Below are positions 30,337 to 43,413 of a stretch of DNA of 64,000 bases, piece by piece. This stretch comes from Nicotiana tabacum (lineage: Eukaryota; Streptophyta; Magnoliopsida; Solanales; Solanaceae). Position 1 is the stretch's first letter, and the number at the start of each line of letters is the position of its first letter. The notes below the pieces were generated by a model, which saw only the letters and a list, made by a program, of their open reading frames with translations, had not been told where the DNA came from and did no database searches. Position numbers and translations under genes: made by a program. Location of the stretch: NCBI RefSeq assembly GCF_000715075.1, contig NC_134082.1, positions 138,496,948-138,560,947 on the forward strand, in the 5' to 3' direction.

Positions 30337-32399
30337 GCATATATAACCTTTTCACAGGCATAACCCCGAGGACGTATCCATTTTCGTCATCTTCACACTT
30401 TCCTTTTTCTTATTTTTACTCATGTCTTCCTAATACCTTATCGCTTTACCATACTTTAGCTTGCGACCTACACATATCTATCTACACTACTCGCAATCTT
30501 CCTTCAACTTGCTTGCACCAGAGATTTCCTTGTGTTATTCTGGAATATCAAGCGAGACATCATATCGTCTCTAAATCCCCTTTACTTTCTTAGCTAGACC
30601 TCTCGATACTTAGAGACAATAGGTTGGAAGATATTCGATTGACCATGCCGCTATCATTCCTGGATACTGAATCCTAGTGCTTCTAGCCTTCTATATGGAT
30701 TATGGATCATTCACAACCTTCTGCACTTGAGTTTCTCGTACGTTGTTCCTCTTTAACTTACTTGCCTTAAAATCTCGTATCATATCTTTTATTTCTTTCA
30801 TAACCTCCCTTCCACATAGGTATAATTCACATCCACAACTTGAAGCTCTATTATAATACTTGCACCTCTGGTGCATACACAATCCGGTAGAAGTTTCATG
30901 CTGACTGAGGCTGGTACTTTTCTAACATGCTTTATTGTAAAGACATTATAAAATATGGCTACTATACTATCTCTATCTCTGATATTAAGAGTGATTCCGC
31001 AATGTTGTCAATCGTGATGTCTATAATTTCCTGGGTCCAGTAATCAGACTCCTGATTTACTTGGTTGGCATAACTATTTAGTTCCTTTTTCCTCTGATCA
31101 ACCTTTATGTAGGCTTAAGCTATCTTTCAATCTGCGACTCATGGTATTAGTTATTACTTTAGCCTTTGATGGACGCTATGGAACATCCGTGATACCATCA
31201 TCTAATAATTCAATTCTTGGTTTATTACTTGGACTCAACTCTTTCTTTTTAACTTATATCGGAGTCTTCTACGGCTGTATGATTGTCAACATATATGCTA
31301 CATGGATAATTCTCCGAAATTTTAAGTGTGTTCATAATGTAACTTAACTCTGGATCATTGATCGAATAATTCCTTTCGTTCCTTTCCAACTTCCTTTAAA
31401 TGCAATCTATTACTTTCCCTGGTCTTTCTGCCTCCTTGTTACGTACCTACTTAGCTTATCTTAGTTCCCATGCATGCCAGAATTTTCGTGCAACTTCATA
31501 TGATCTCGAGTAATACTTCTGATTTTACTTCCCGTTCATTAGCCATTGTAGGTGCCACATTCTTATGGAGTGCATACAACGTTATTGTGAGACTGTTGTT
31601 ACAAGACCATTTCCTTTTTAGCTCATTATGCCTAGGTTGTAGCCTTCTTCCTTATTTCATCAGCTAGTCTTTCATTGTAATACATAGGGAGGACCCTCTG
31701 ACTCTTGTATAGTTGTGAGTTTATTACGGACCTTTTGATATCCATCCTTGAATATTATTATCCGTAGTTATTTACCTCATTGCCCTTGTGATTGTAGGGT
31801 TGCTTCTAAACTGGTATTTTGACTGTCTTTCGGGTGGCACTCTTTTTTATTCCTATAACATTCATACGGTACCTTTAACTATCCTGACTCCTATCTGAAT
31901 ATATCTCAAGTATTACAATGACATTTCTATGAGGATGAATTCTCCATGTTGGGGTTCACTATGTTTATCTTGCATGGTCTGCTGATTTGTCTACAACCTC
32001 TTGTCTAGCCATAATTAGGCTCTTACCGAATCAACCACTAACTACTCGTTAGCCCATTCTCATATCAATAATCCACGTAATCTTTCTTGAGTTATTTACT
32101 TTGTCTTAACTTACTTCTCGCACTGGCTTCTTATTTATCAATAACACCCCGGGCAGGAACCCTTATATCCTTTCCTTGACGTCGTGCTTGCATAATGTTC
32201 TGAAATCGCAGCATATCTATAGGATTTAGATAAGTGTAGTCTCATTCCTTTCTTATTTTGATCGCATTATTACTTTACCATTCCATAGTTACTGAACCAC
32301 TTAATTTTGATTTAAATGCCACATAACTCCATATTCCCCCTTTTAGTGGGGTACTAAGATTTAGAACTACGACGATTTACCTTTAGATGTTTTACCTTT

Positions 32400-32630
32400 T
32401 CATCTTTGGCATCTTTTCACATCATCAATGACCCTTACTCGCCTTGTGGTAATCCTTCTGTACCAAGGATAAAAAAATCGAATACTCACTAGGGTGACAC
32501 TTAGTGTAACTGGCCTACATAATCCCTTAGGTTTAACTTTTCCCACATTGCTTGCTTTAGGGAAGCATCTCCCTGAATGACCTTTAAGGGTTATTCTTCT
32601 GTCATCCATTCTATTATTGTCGGAATGCAA
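32400..32630 (-). CDS. Small ORF conserved in both family-N copies (copy A)
   Basis: 76 codons on the minus strand. Its translation aligns with the 80-codon ORF at 48465-48707: shared GHSGRCFPKA, then a diverged middle, then PWY-(R/K)-R and RRVRVIDDVKR. A length difference of 12 bp between the copies keeps the frame. I know no protein of this kind and see no motif beyond basic residues. It may be a real small protein or simply young noncoding duplicate sequence. Confidence 0.25.
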   Translation of the reverse strand: MHSDNNRMDDRRITLKGHSGRCFPKASNVGKVKPKGLCRPVTLSVTLVSIRFFYPWYRRITTRRVRVIDDVKRCQR

Positions 32631-33884
32631 TCTCTGAATTTCTCATGATGGTTACTATTATAAAATCATTCAGTCCCTAATTCATGTTTAGTTTGTCTTG
32701 TTCAACAATCCATACTGATTTCTATTACTTTGGGATCTAACTTTTCCTTCTGGTAGTCGCGAACTTATTTCTTGAAATGAGGATACAACTTTATGGCTTA
32801 TACCCTTTTGTTGTCTCAAGTCATGTCACCCCTCATCCCTTCATTTACTTGATTGTAGACTCTGTAATACTATCATTTTTTGATCTACCATTATCATCCA
32901 TGTATCACATCTTACTCATAATGCTACATTAACTCTCTTCTTATTTCCCAACTAACATTTATGTCTATCACTTTATTCTGAAAACTTCAACAAGACATTC
33001 TTTATTTTTTAGCTCCCCTTTGCTACATCCACTGGCCCTTTGAGTTGCCTAACATTCTCTCCCTACTTGGGATGAGAGCCACGCTAAGGTAGTATTTATC
33101 CCTTCGAGGCTTACAATGCCTTTCTTTGTAATTTTTTTAACACTCTACACTATTCTATAGTGCACTAGTTGGGTGTCTCATAATCTATTAGCCCATTTGC
33201 AATATCCTTCAGAAATATCAATTATCGCAAACAATCCATCCATCACTTTGGGTTACTCTAACCCCAGCCGGATCCTGATATCCCATCCTTCTCTTTAACC
33301 ATATATGTTAGCTGCCATGAGGCATAACTGAGATCGATGTGGCCGATTGTACATATCTCTATTACTGTTGAAGGTAACTTAAAATACTTATATTCCTCTG
33401 CCTGAATTGTAAATACTGGTAATCTTCATTAACTGGGTGCCTCGTACACTTCTTCATCTTTCTTCTTTTACTTGTTGAAAGTTGTATATATTGCCTTTCA
33501 CCATAGTAGTGGATAGATATTCTTGCCTTAAGGCTCCTTATCAAAAGACTTACACATCTTCGTACACACAGGATCTACTAAAGACCTTACATTTACTCAT
33601 TATAAGCATCATGCAAAATAGAGTTCCTCTAACTCAACTATTCCACAGCCACATTTAATATCTTACAAACTATCTTTCTAGATGTAGGCATTGTCACATT
33701 ATGACTAAGATAGAGTTTAGGAAATCGAGTTCTTACAACTGAGCTCTACCACACGATCTAGAATAAGAAGAAGGAGTGACAGTCCTATATGCCTTGTAGT
33801 CTCCTACTTATAAGTGTGGTACATAACACAACCATAAAACAAGACTCTAATAGAAATGGTTTGTAGACTCCCTAGGATAGAACT

Positions 33885-33896
33885 GCTCTAATACCA
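33885..33896 (-). other. Primer-binding site, initiator tRNA-Met type (copy A)
   Basis: On the minus strand TGGTATTAGAGC follows the LTR end CGTGACA after four bases. It is one base away from the usual TGGTATCAGAGC. Confidence 0.75.
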
Positions 33897-35506
33897 CTTT
33901 TGTCACGAATCAAACCGATGGGCCACGACGGGAACCAGGTACCTTCCTCAACCGAGTACCAATATAATGTATATTTTATGCCATTCTATCATAGGTAATT
34001 AAACCAGAGTAAAACATGAGGTAATAAACTTATACATATGACATACTAGCCTATAAGACCAAAACTATCACTCGAACACTGAACATAGGCCGACAAGGTC
34101 ATACAATTATTCATATACATGACATATGCCTACAAGTCTCAAAGAGTACATAAATGTTATAAGGCCGGGATAGGGCCCCGACATACCAATCGATAGGTGT
34201 CCAATATATACTAACCAAATAGGCAACTCTTGAGCAAATGGAGCGCATCAACACCTTTTGCTGAGCTTATAGCTTAGTTGGAGGGCTCATAACCTGTCTA
34301 TCGGGACCTGCAGGCATGAAACGTAGTTTCTCCAGGCAAAAGGGATGTCAGTAAAAATAATGTACGAATGATGTAAGGAATAAAAATCAGTAAATAATAG
34401 ACACGAGAGAAACATGGAGTAAAAGTCTCAACATGTATATCTGGATAACTCTATAATACATGAAATACTTATAGTGTCATGTACATGCGTATGAATGTCA
34501 TGTCGTGCATAGGTACATATTCTCATAACATCATCAAGACTCTAAGGGCATTACATCATATCATCTGAGTCATTGTGGGCAAAATCATCAATACATACAA
34601 GCTGAACAGGTGTTTGTGCGTATATAATATCGTAACCTTTTCCTATATCCCATATATATATAATATACATATATACACGTATATAAATCCATCTGGTCAT
34701 GGGACAGTGTACATTTATAAATGAATGCAATGCATGAGAAGTACGTCAACAAAATCTCTCGGAATGTCATAAGACCATTATGCCTTTGAGTTATATCATG
34801 AAGTAAACTTTTTCAACTTACGTACTTTTCTGAGCCCCATGAACAGAAGATGTAATAATAAGACATATGGAATTTCAGGAATGTAGGCACCTCTAATACT
34901 TCTATGAATAGAGTCATTTATGGAAGTTGTGCATTTGCTCGTTTCGTTTGTATCATATGGATCATGCCAAAAGGAAAGAAGGGATAGCCTTAACATACCT
35001 GAGCCTATTCTCTAACACACGTCTTATGTGAAGAACACATAATGGCGGATCGAATTAGGGAAACTTCCATATGATATTCTTTGGAAAGATTGTATCGTAC
35101 TCCCTTAGAACCGCGATTTCACATATGCTGCATTTTCATACGAATTTTTGAGCTTCATTCGAAACTTTTTTGAAAACTTCATATACTCATTTGGTTAGAG
35201 ATTCATCCGTAAACGAACATAAGTATAAGCATATGAGAAAGTCTCTTAATATTGGGGTTGTGAGCCCCACTATTGTGGATGACTTGGTAACCTAGTATTC
35301 TAAATATGTCACCTATATGTGAACTTTAAGAGTTATATTTTTGAGACTTTGTCGACTGCCACGTTAAGGTTAAATCCTTATCCAATAATTACCAACTTAT
35401 TTCCTTCATTAATTTGGTAATTCCCCGTTAACCAATAATTATCCACATAATTAGGAATTATCTCAAGTTACTTAAAATACTCACTACTACAAAAAAGGTC
35501 TTTGGC

Positions 35507-35645
35507 AGCAATTATTTAGCGGCAATAGTGTAACTGTCGCTAATGAATTATTTAAGCTGAAATTTTAGAGGCACATGTTCATTACCCAGTAAAGATATAC
35601 TTTTACCGGCAATAAAAAATATTACCGCTAAAAAGCACTAATTGA
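35507..35645. repeat. CACTA subterminal repeats, left end
   Basis: GCGGCAATA, CTGTCGCTAATG, ACCGGCAATAAAAA and TTACCGCTAAAA words occur in both orientations within 140 bp. Confidence 0.7.
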
Positions 35646-38600
35646 AATCAACTTTTTTATTTTTTTAACTTTCTCTATGTACCAAAAAAAATCTTTCCCT
35701 CCAATTTTTTGAACTTCCCTCCGATTAGAAAATAATAGGAAAACATATTCTCTTTAATTTGAAGGATGCACGCCAATCGCCATAGGAAAACAATTTGAAA
35801 GTGAGGCACGCCGTAGCAAAACCTACGTGCTTAAGAATATTGCTGCAAGAGTCTCCGCCCTGCCACGGTCTCCGACCATCCCCGGGTAACTTCTCTTCTT
35901 ACCTAGTAGGTTTCTTGAAATCGATTTACAATTGAATTTGGGTTGATGCTTATCGAATATTCTCAATCGTCGTTGTCAACCTTCTCTTTCTCATCCGTTT
36001 CCAACTTCTCTTTTTGTGTAGGTTTCAAGATTATTGCAGAAATCATTCTTTTCCTTCAATTTCTTGTCTATCGACAAAAAATTCTACTTACCAGGTACCA
36101 ATTTCTAATTTTTGATATCCAACTATGGCGTTTTGGGATTTGTGAAAGTATAGCTTTTTTGTGTTTGCTAAGTTGTTTGTGATATCTGCCTGCTGTTAGA
36201 TTGATAGTCGTTTGATTGAATTGATTCTTCCTCTATTACTCTATTGTTGTTTTTTGTCTGCTGCTGTATTTTTTTGTTTTCTCTGATTGATAGCTGTTTT
36301 TGTTGTTTTCTCTAATTGATAGTTATTTGTGATAACTGGTTTATATAGTGTAACTAGCAATAGAAAACAAATTGTCGTTTGCTTATATATATTATGTCTT
36401 CAATGCAAATCTGCTCTATTTTAGTGTATTTGGGAGGGGAAAGAAAAGATGTTGTCGCTATGGAGAGGTATTGTGATTGAATCTGTTTCACATTCCAAAT
36501 TGAGGTTCTTAGAATGGTATTGTGATTGAAACTGGTGGTAAATTGCATATCCCTTTCACTGTTGTCAGGGTATCTGCAAATTCTATTGCGGCTGCAGTTC
36601 CAACTGCCTTTATGTAGTAGGTTTATGAACCACAATGTATAGTTGCAAATCTGATTCATATGCAGTCGGTAACAATGTAGTTCCTGAGTTAGTAGTTGCA
36701 ACTCTTCTCATTGCTAAATGAACTAGTAGTAGCAATCTAATGACAATGACATGACCTTACACGTAGAGCAACAATCTGGACAACTTAAAGCTTCCAAAAA
36801 ATGAGGGAGCGCAACTTCCTTTTTCTTTGTCCCTGGGCCTGCTAACCCTCAATGAATTGACTAGTTTTAGGAAGTAGGGAAAATTATAAACACGGTGAAG
36901 CATGTTCTATAAACACTTGTGTGTTTGTTGGTTTCTATTAATTTTGTGATGTATCTTATTGAGCTGCTAATGCTACTAATATACTTGCCACTTGCGCATT
37001 TTTCTATTTAATTTGATGTATCACAACTTTTGGAATAGAATGATTTTATTTAAGTAGGTTGTAAGTTGTAATGCTAAAACTTATGAATATAACATCTGAA
37101 TACTTAGTTGGTCTCTTTTGAGCCTTGCACTATTAGAATGGTTGTTGGTGTGAGATTGTAGTTAAGAGGCCATTCACTGTCTGCAGATGGTGCCGTGAAA
37201 CAACAGTTGAATAAATGTAAGAGCAAGAATACCCCTTGGTACAAATTAGATTCGATCTATCAATGCCTTCTTAGTCAGATGACTATGATATCTGTATTAT
37301 ATCGATCATTATCATCCGTACCCTTTTTTTCTAGTTTTGGGGAAGGAGAGGTGGTGCTAAGGCAGGAGCAGATAAAATGTTGTGAACTAAATGGGTAATT
37401 ACAATTTGGAGCTTCATTTAGCTTTAATGGGGTCAACTGGTCAGTATTACATAATAATTGTCTAATGTGTTAAGAGCACATTTAGTCTACGATCTTTGTC
37501 TCAAAATATGTGTGTGTTTGGGTAGCTCGTATGGTAAATGTTCACTTGGAGCTAGTAATATTCAGTCCCAAGATCAATGATGATACTCATTTAGGTGGCC
37601 CAAGGTTATGTCTTTTCATCATTTTACCGGTAGTTGAATCTCTTTCAGGTTGTTAAGTGATAGAAAGTTTCTATAAGGTATTAGTCTTCCTTTGTTTAGC
37701 TGGAACAAATCTACAATCATAAATTAAATTAAGGATACCACAACCGTAGATGATGTATGTAAGTTTTGCTTTCTTTTGTGTCTAGTGTACAAAAACAATG
37801 TACTTCTAACAAGGCTAGAAAGACAAACGATATTAAGACAAGTTTCGCTTAGGTATTATCTACCACTTGATAGTCATTCTTTTTCTGAAGAAATAAGCTA
37901 ATAAACAGGTGGTTCTTATACCAAGTAGTTCTGCACTCTCAGCATCTCATTCTTCAGTCCTGCATTGTAAAAATCTCATTAGTATTTGCCAGTTGCGCAA
38001 GTGTCAATTAGAATTCTTCATGTTATTTTCCTATATTACAATGGATTGGAGTTTTGCCTGTGAATAAAGTTCACTGCAATATGTGAATTCCATGTTCATT
38101 GAAGAGAATAACTTTGTGATTGGTTAGGCCTTTCAGAGTATTGATGGTCTCACACTCATTAACTTTATATCTGCTTAATTGTTAAAAAAATCACTATTGA
38201 CTAAATCAGAAAACTAGACTTTGAATGAGAAATCAAAATTACCTCTGAAAGCACAAAAGATGATTTTCACAGTTATGGAGATCATACATTTCCTTGAATC
38301 ATTTTTGCAAAATCTTGATACAAAATAATTTATGAAATTAAAAGGAGTGATACACCCCATTCTCCATTCCAGTGTGTTAAGTAACAAGAGCTTCATTCTC
38401 TAAATCACTATGCTCTCAAAAATGTATTCTTCCCTGGGATATTCTGTTAATGTTGGCACTTTTCATTCCTCCGTTTTTGCTGCCAAATATAAGCTTGTTG
38501 ATCTAAGCCTCGCATCTTGGAGTGCTTGGCATTGATGACCAAATTTAGTTCTTTTAGCCGAATCCTTAGGAATACATGCGATATTGCCGACAGGAAGTGT

Positions 38601-41339
38601 GTAAGCAGGTTACAGAAGTAAGATTTATGTCCCGACATCATTTATTTAATCTAATCATGTACTTAAATTAGAACAACGGCCTGCAAAGAGTATGGATAAG
38701 CTTGGTCACCTTTATTATTAGTCACTACTCACCACTCACCACCCACCAATAATTTGCTCTGCTTAGCCTTACACTTAAAAATAACCAAGAGATGCCACAA
38801 ATGTAATGATGCTCTCATGTCAACAAGATAATACTCAATCTAATTTACTCCAAATTGCGAGCAGAGGAGAGCCAAAATGGGTAAATCCTTAATTAAGTTA
38901 TCAGTAGGTTCCAAAGAGTTGAATTGTTGTAGGACACTTATGTGCATTTGTAATACTCCGTCTTTTTCATCATTTTAACACTAGTTGAATCTCTTTCAAT
39001 TTGTTAAATGATAGGAAGTTTCCTTTATTTAGCTGCAACGAACCTGTAACCAAAATTAAATTAAGAGAAATGACATGCAGCCTAAATGCGGTGAATAAGT
39101 ATTGCTCTCCTTTTTACCCATTGTACAGAAAATGTACTAGTGATAAGACTGGAAAGATAAATGTTGTTTGTTTTAATTAGGTATTATTTTTGGTAATCCA
39201 TTTGGTTTTTGTATTGTGTGAATGACTTGGTTGAGCAATCACTGTTGTCAGTGGTTAGTGTATGTGCAATGTAGAACAGAACAAATTAATTAATATACAC
39301 GAACAGTAAACTAGAAAATATTTCAAGTGAAAGAATAAATTAATAAGATTACCCAAAATGAAACAAAACTATTAATTGATATGTGAAGATTTTATTTATT
39401 TCAAGTCTAAATGTCACCTATAACATTCTCACATCTTGAGTACCTACTATTTTAAGAATAATAAGTTTATTATGATCCATCTATAGCATAATTTATGCAT
39501 TGATGTAATAAATCTTCAACATCTCCATATTTTAGGAAAAACTTACCTGTTGACATATATTTAGTGGTGAAACATATACTTTTTTTGCTTTCTGTTATTT
39601 TTTCGTGATACTATTATTCAATAAATTTCAGAGCATCTCTCAGTGCTTAACCGTATAAGTTATTATACCTATTATTACTGAAAATACTTCACTTTCTCAC
39701 GGTACTACTCATTTTTATCCTTTAGCTCACTACTGTTTTAGTTTTTTACTGTAGATCATTAAAAAATCTTTTTTTTATGATCTTAGTATATCTTTGCCCG
39801 AACGTTTTCTTCTTCCTTTAAAGATTTCATCGATTTATTTGTTAAATATTATTACATGTCTTTCAAACTTCTTACATCTCTTTCCAATTAAACGAGGAGA
39901 TTTCTGCTGGAAAGACATTTCTTGAGGAAAAGGTTTGTTAACTAAGTTAATTTCATAAATAGAATAAAACAGACCTTCCTTACTTAAAAAATGCTTCTTC
40001 TACTTACCACTGTCAGTAGGTCTCTGATCAAAGCTACTTTATCTACTATGTTCATATACATCTGATTGAATGTTGTATATAGCCATCTCTAGATGTTCAA
40101 ATCTTTTTTACTGAGCAGCTTCTTTGCTCCTGAAAGTATGATTAATCTTCTTTGTCAGTCAAAAATATAGATATCTGACATGTATGAATACTGAAAGCTA
40201 TTACGAAATAAAAAAAGCATCTACAATATTGGTTGTATTAATAACTGGCTATTATTTCATTCATAACTATGATGTACTGCACAGTTTGGACCAAAAGCTG
40301 AGCATATATGTGTCTTCTGCTATCCTAAATCCAGAATAAGGGTTGAGTATCATGAAATTTATCAAACAATCTGAGTGTATGACTAAAAAGAACAATGTTA
40401 AATTCATCGTTCCAAGAAATGAGTATTGCTCCCAACCTACCCTTCCCCCACACCCCCCCCCCCAAAACCCTCTTGCTCTCTCTTCATTTTATTTGCGAAA
40501 GTAGTCGTGACTCGTGATCAGAAAATACAAGTTTTCCCAGACTGTTGGTCAGTGAAATGTTTTAACTTTAGTTAGTAAAAGTAGAATTACTTAAGATTAC
40601 TGTATATTATTATATCTCTATTTGGATTGTATGAACTGATTCTTCATTGAAAGCTAGCGGAGTAGTAATCTTCAGTTGTGAACTAGTTTCTCCTGCATTA
40701 TTTTCAATATACAACAGCTTTAAACTAGTTGGTTAACATTAGGTTTTGAAATTCAACTGGAAAATTTGGATAGTTTGAGCTTGTTTTGAGACCAAAAATT
40801 AAATTGTTATTCTACAGTAAGTTTTTTTATAGCTTGGGCAGTGTTTTAACAACACAAAAAATGAGTTTTATAGAAGATCTATAGCTTTTTCTTAAGTGAA
40901 ATCCCGCCAAGTATTGCATAAATTTTATATATTTTTGCTTTCTACATTGGTGTGATCATCTCTATCTTGCATTCCTTTTATATTTAGTGACTGCTAGTTG
41001 AAGAAGATTTGCTTGCTTATTTGTACATCTACAATGCTCATATATTTCATCTATTGACATAGTTATTTTATAATTTCAGGTCATACAGTCTGATGATCGA
41101 TAATTTAGCGGGTCAAAGATTTCAGTATGATGAAGATTTGCAAATATTACTGGAAGATTATTATTCGTTGGAATTAGTCATATAATGACATTAGCTATTT
41201 ACTTCAAATAATATAAGTTTTTTTGAGTTACTATGGTAGTAATATTTTGGATTAGTACTTTCTTTTGTTTTTTAAAATTTAATGAGATACATTATGTTTT
41301 GATGAATTAATATTAGTATGTTTTGTTATTTGGAACCTT
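35646..41339. other. CACTA interior, no recognised gene
   Basis: AT-rich. A relatively GC-rich patch at 35760-35890 (CTCCGCCCTGCCACGGTCTCC) looks like a gene 5' region and could be captured host sequence. About 250 bp at 37610-37860 are repeated, diverged, at 38955-39190 (TAGTTGAATCTCTTTCA, AAATTAAATTAAG, AATGTACT). No domain is identified in the 115-codon minus frame at 36354-36701. Confidence 0.5.
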
Positions 41340-41926
41340 GTTTGAACGAATGTATTAGCTATTATTAATGGTGGCTAAACTATTGCCATTATAGCTTGTG
41401 ACTTTTAGCGCCAATTTAATAGGATATATCGATTATAAAAATGGACTATAAAAGGGCAAATTGTGATATCTCTGTAGGGGATATTATAGCCATTATAATT
41501 GCTGCTAAAGATGACTTTTAGCGGCAATTTAATTTTATTTACTATCCATTAAAATGGATATTAAAAGGGCATACTAATACGTTTTCAGAAGGGATATTAT
41601 AGTCATTTTAATTGCCACAAAACATTTACCACTAAAGGTATGGACTTTTAGCGACAATTTTTTTTTTGAATTTAGTGGCAATAAAAATGGACACTAAAAA
41701 AGCATTAGCAGTTGTTTTAGCTTAGATTTAACAACCATCATAATAGTCGCAAACAATTGCCGTTAAAGCAAATTATATTTAGCGGTAATAAGTCATACCT
41801 TTTACCAGCTTTTGTGATAAATGTCGCTAAAGGCTTTAGCGACCCTGGCTTCAGCGGCTAAAGATCAACGGTCGGTAAATGATGTAGCGGCTATTGTTAT
41901 TGCCGCTAATTCCCTTTTTTATTGCC
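41340..41926. repeat. CACTA subterminal repeats, right end
   Basis: About a dozen copies of TTTAGCG(G/A)CAATTTAAT-like words and their complements (ATTGCCGCTAA), spaced irregularly. This is denser and longer than the left end. Confidence 0.75.
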
Positions 41927-42234
41927 GCCAAAGACCTTTTTTGTAGTAGTGACTACTCACTTTTAACACACTTTGTACACATTACTATTATGGTCATGTG
42001 GTACCTTGTATGACACTAGTCCATGAATACCGGGTATTATAGCTCAGATCGTATTTTATCCCAAAATGTCAAACTTCGACGCAACTCATTTCTTTGGTTC
42101 GCTTACTCTTTACGTTTACGAATTGACTTATCACTTGTTTGAAATAGCGCAATACTTATAATCTCCAGATAATCTTGTCCTTGAACTGATGTCAATTATC
42201 TTACGATAAATTTAGCGTACAATACTACTTGGTG

Positions 42235-42384
42235 TAACATCGTCCTAATATAATGTTGCAAAACGTATCATCGACGTAATACTGTAGGGCGTAACATCAT
42301 CGTAATATAATACTACGAGGCGTAACATCATCATAGTATAATATTGAGGGGCATAACATCGACGTAATACTGTGGGGCATAACA
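42235..42384 (-). repeat. Multiplied start of a family-N LTR
   Basis: On the minus strand TGTTA(T/C)GCC followed by a TATTACG or TATTATA block occurs four times at about 25-35 bp spacing, beginning at the LTR terminus. Copy B and the solo LTR lack this expansion. The minus frame 42245-42451 only reads through it. Confidence 0.7.
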
Positions 42385-42452
42385 TCATTCCCCCCTTTGG
42401 AACATTCACCCTCGAATGTTGACTGATGCACTTATCATTCTCATAACCCATA
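42385..42452 (-). other. Family-N 3' interior end with polypurine tract
   Basis: Minus strand: CATTCGAGGGTGAATG, then CCAAAGGGGGGAATGA, then the LTR start TGTTATGCC. The LTR at 33901-42384 therefore has a polypurine tract on one side and a primer site on the other, as in fused or tandem elements. Copy B begins directly after it. Confidence 0.7.
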
Positions 42453-43413
42453 TGTTACATCCCACATTTTTTTGTACGTTAAAATTTCGTCGTAAGTTAA
42501 TCGACGTAAGTTCGGGAATGAGATTATTTTGAGATTATAAGTATTGTGCTACTTTAAACAAGTGATAAGTAAATTCGTGAACGTCAAAGAGTAAGCGAAT
42601 CAAATAAAATAAATTTCGTTGAAGTTTGACATTTTGGGATAAAATACAGCCGAAGCTAAAATACCCGATATTTATGGACTAGTATCATACAAGGTACTAC
42701 GTGACCATGATAGTAGGATACATAAAGTGTGTCAAGTGAGTAATATTTTAAGTAATTTGATATAATTCTTAATTTTGTGAGTAATTGATTAAATATTGAA
42801 TTAGTGGAGAATTATTAAATTGATTAGAGAGTTGGTGGATGGTTAATTAAGGTCTTTTGGATAAAGACCAAAGGGTGTAACATGACAACAAGGCCATGTC
42901 CAAATTGTGACTCTTGCAATTGAGTAAAAAGGTAAAATATTTTAATCATAACATTAAAGCCTTCAAGAATTCATACCCATTTTCATACAATTGACCTTTC
43001 TAATTCAAGAAAAAGGTAACGGATGGGATTTGGAATTCTCAAAAATCTTGATATCTCCAAAAGCAATATTTAAGTAATGCCTTGAAATGATTACGTTACA
43101 AAGGCCTCTTATATATCTCAATTTTCAAGTAATCATGTACCTGGGTATGAAGTATAAGAACGACTAGTACAAATCTAGTTGATCAACACAAGCAACGAAA
43201 GATCAACATCAATTCAAAGCAACGTGAGATCTTGCAATTATAAGGGAGTATGGTGCAATCTTTCTCAAGAATATCATATGGATTTTTCCCTACTCCGATC
43301 TTGCCTCCAGGTGTTTTATCGCAATTAATGTGTTAGGGGGATTGTAAAGAAAACCGACTCAGGTATGTTAAGACTATCCCTTCTTTATTTTGGCATGATC
43401 TATACGACATAAA

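Larger units (their letters stand above)
30164..33900 (-). mobile_element. Family-N LTR element, copy A interior (minus strand)
   Basis: Read on the minus strand, this interior follows the primer site at 33885-33896. It matches copy B (47180-48986) over much of its length in inverted orientation, for example around 32400-32640 and 33690-33900. I find no gag or pol domain in any frame, so the family is apparently non-autonomous. A short LTR piece at 30164-30336 ends it on the left, where the Athila element was inserted. Confidence 0.6.
35482..41951. mobile_element. CACTA-type DNA transposon (6470 bp), non-autonomous
   Basis: Terminal inverted repeats of 25 bp begin CACTACTACAAAAAAGG (35482-35506 and 41927-41951), flanked by the 3-bp duplication ACT (35479-35481 and 41952-41954). 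Copy B and the solo LTR show the empty site (TTAAAATA-TTACTCACTT), which confirms the boundaries. Both ends carry many inverted TTTAGCGGCAAT-like words, the usual subterminal binding sites of CACTA transposases. I found no transposase (TNP2-like) or TNP1-like frame; all frames inside are under 120 codons. The interior may be captured sequence or decayed transposase. Confidence 0.88.
33901..42384 (-). repeat. Family-N LTR, copy A, split by a CACTA element
   Basis: On the minus strand it starts TGTTATGCCCC (42384) and ends GATTCGTGACA (33901). Without the 6470-bp CACTA insertion and its 3-bp duplication it is about 2.0 kb, close to the 1971 bp of the solo LTR at 57006-58976. It shares an extended region with copy B (AAGGGATAGCCTTAACATACC at 34980, inverted at 43367) and with the solo LTR. 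Confidence 0.8.

Noticed and set aside
35760..35940. Possible host gene 5' exon in the CACTA element
   Set aside because: Only a GC-rich patch and splice-like words are visible; no continuing reading frame supports a gene, so it is mentioned only as possible capture.
36354..36701. 115-codon minus frame inside the CACTA element
   Set aside because: Composition looks like translated AT-rich noncoding DNA and no transposase motif is visible.
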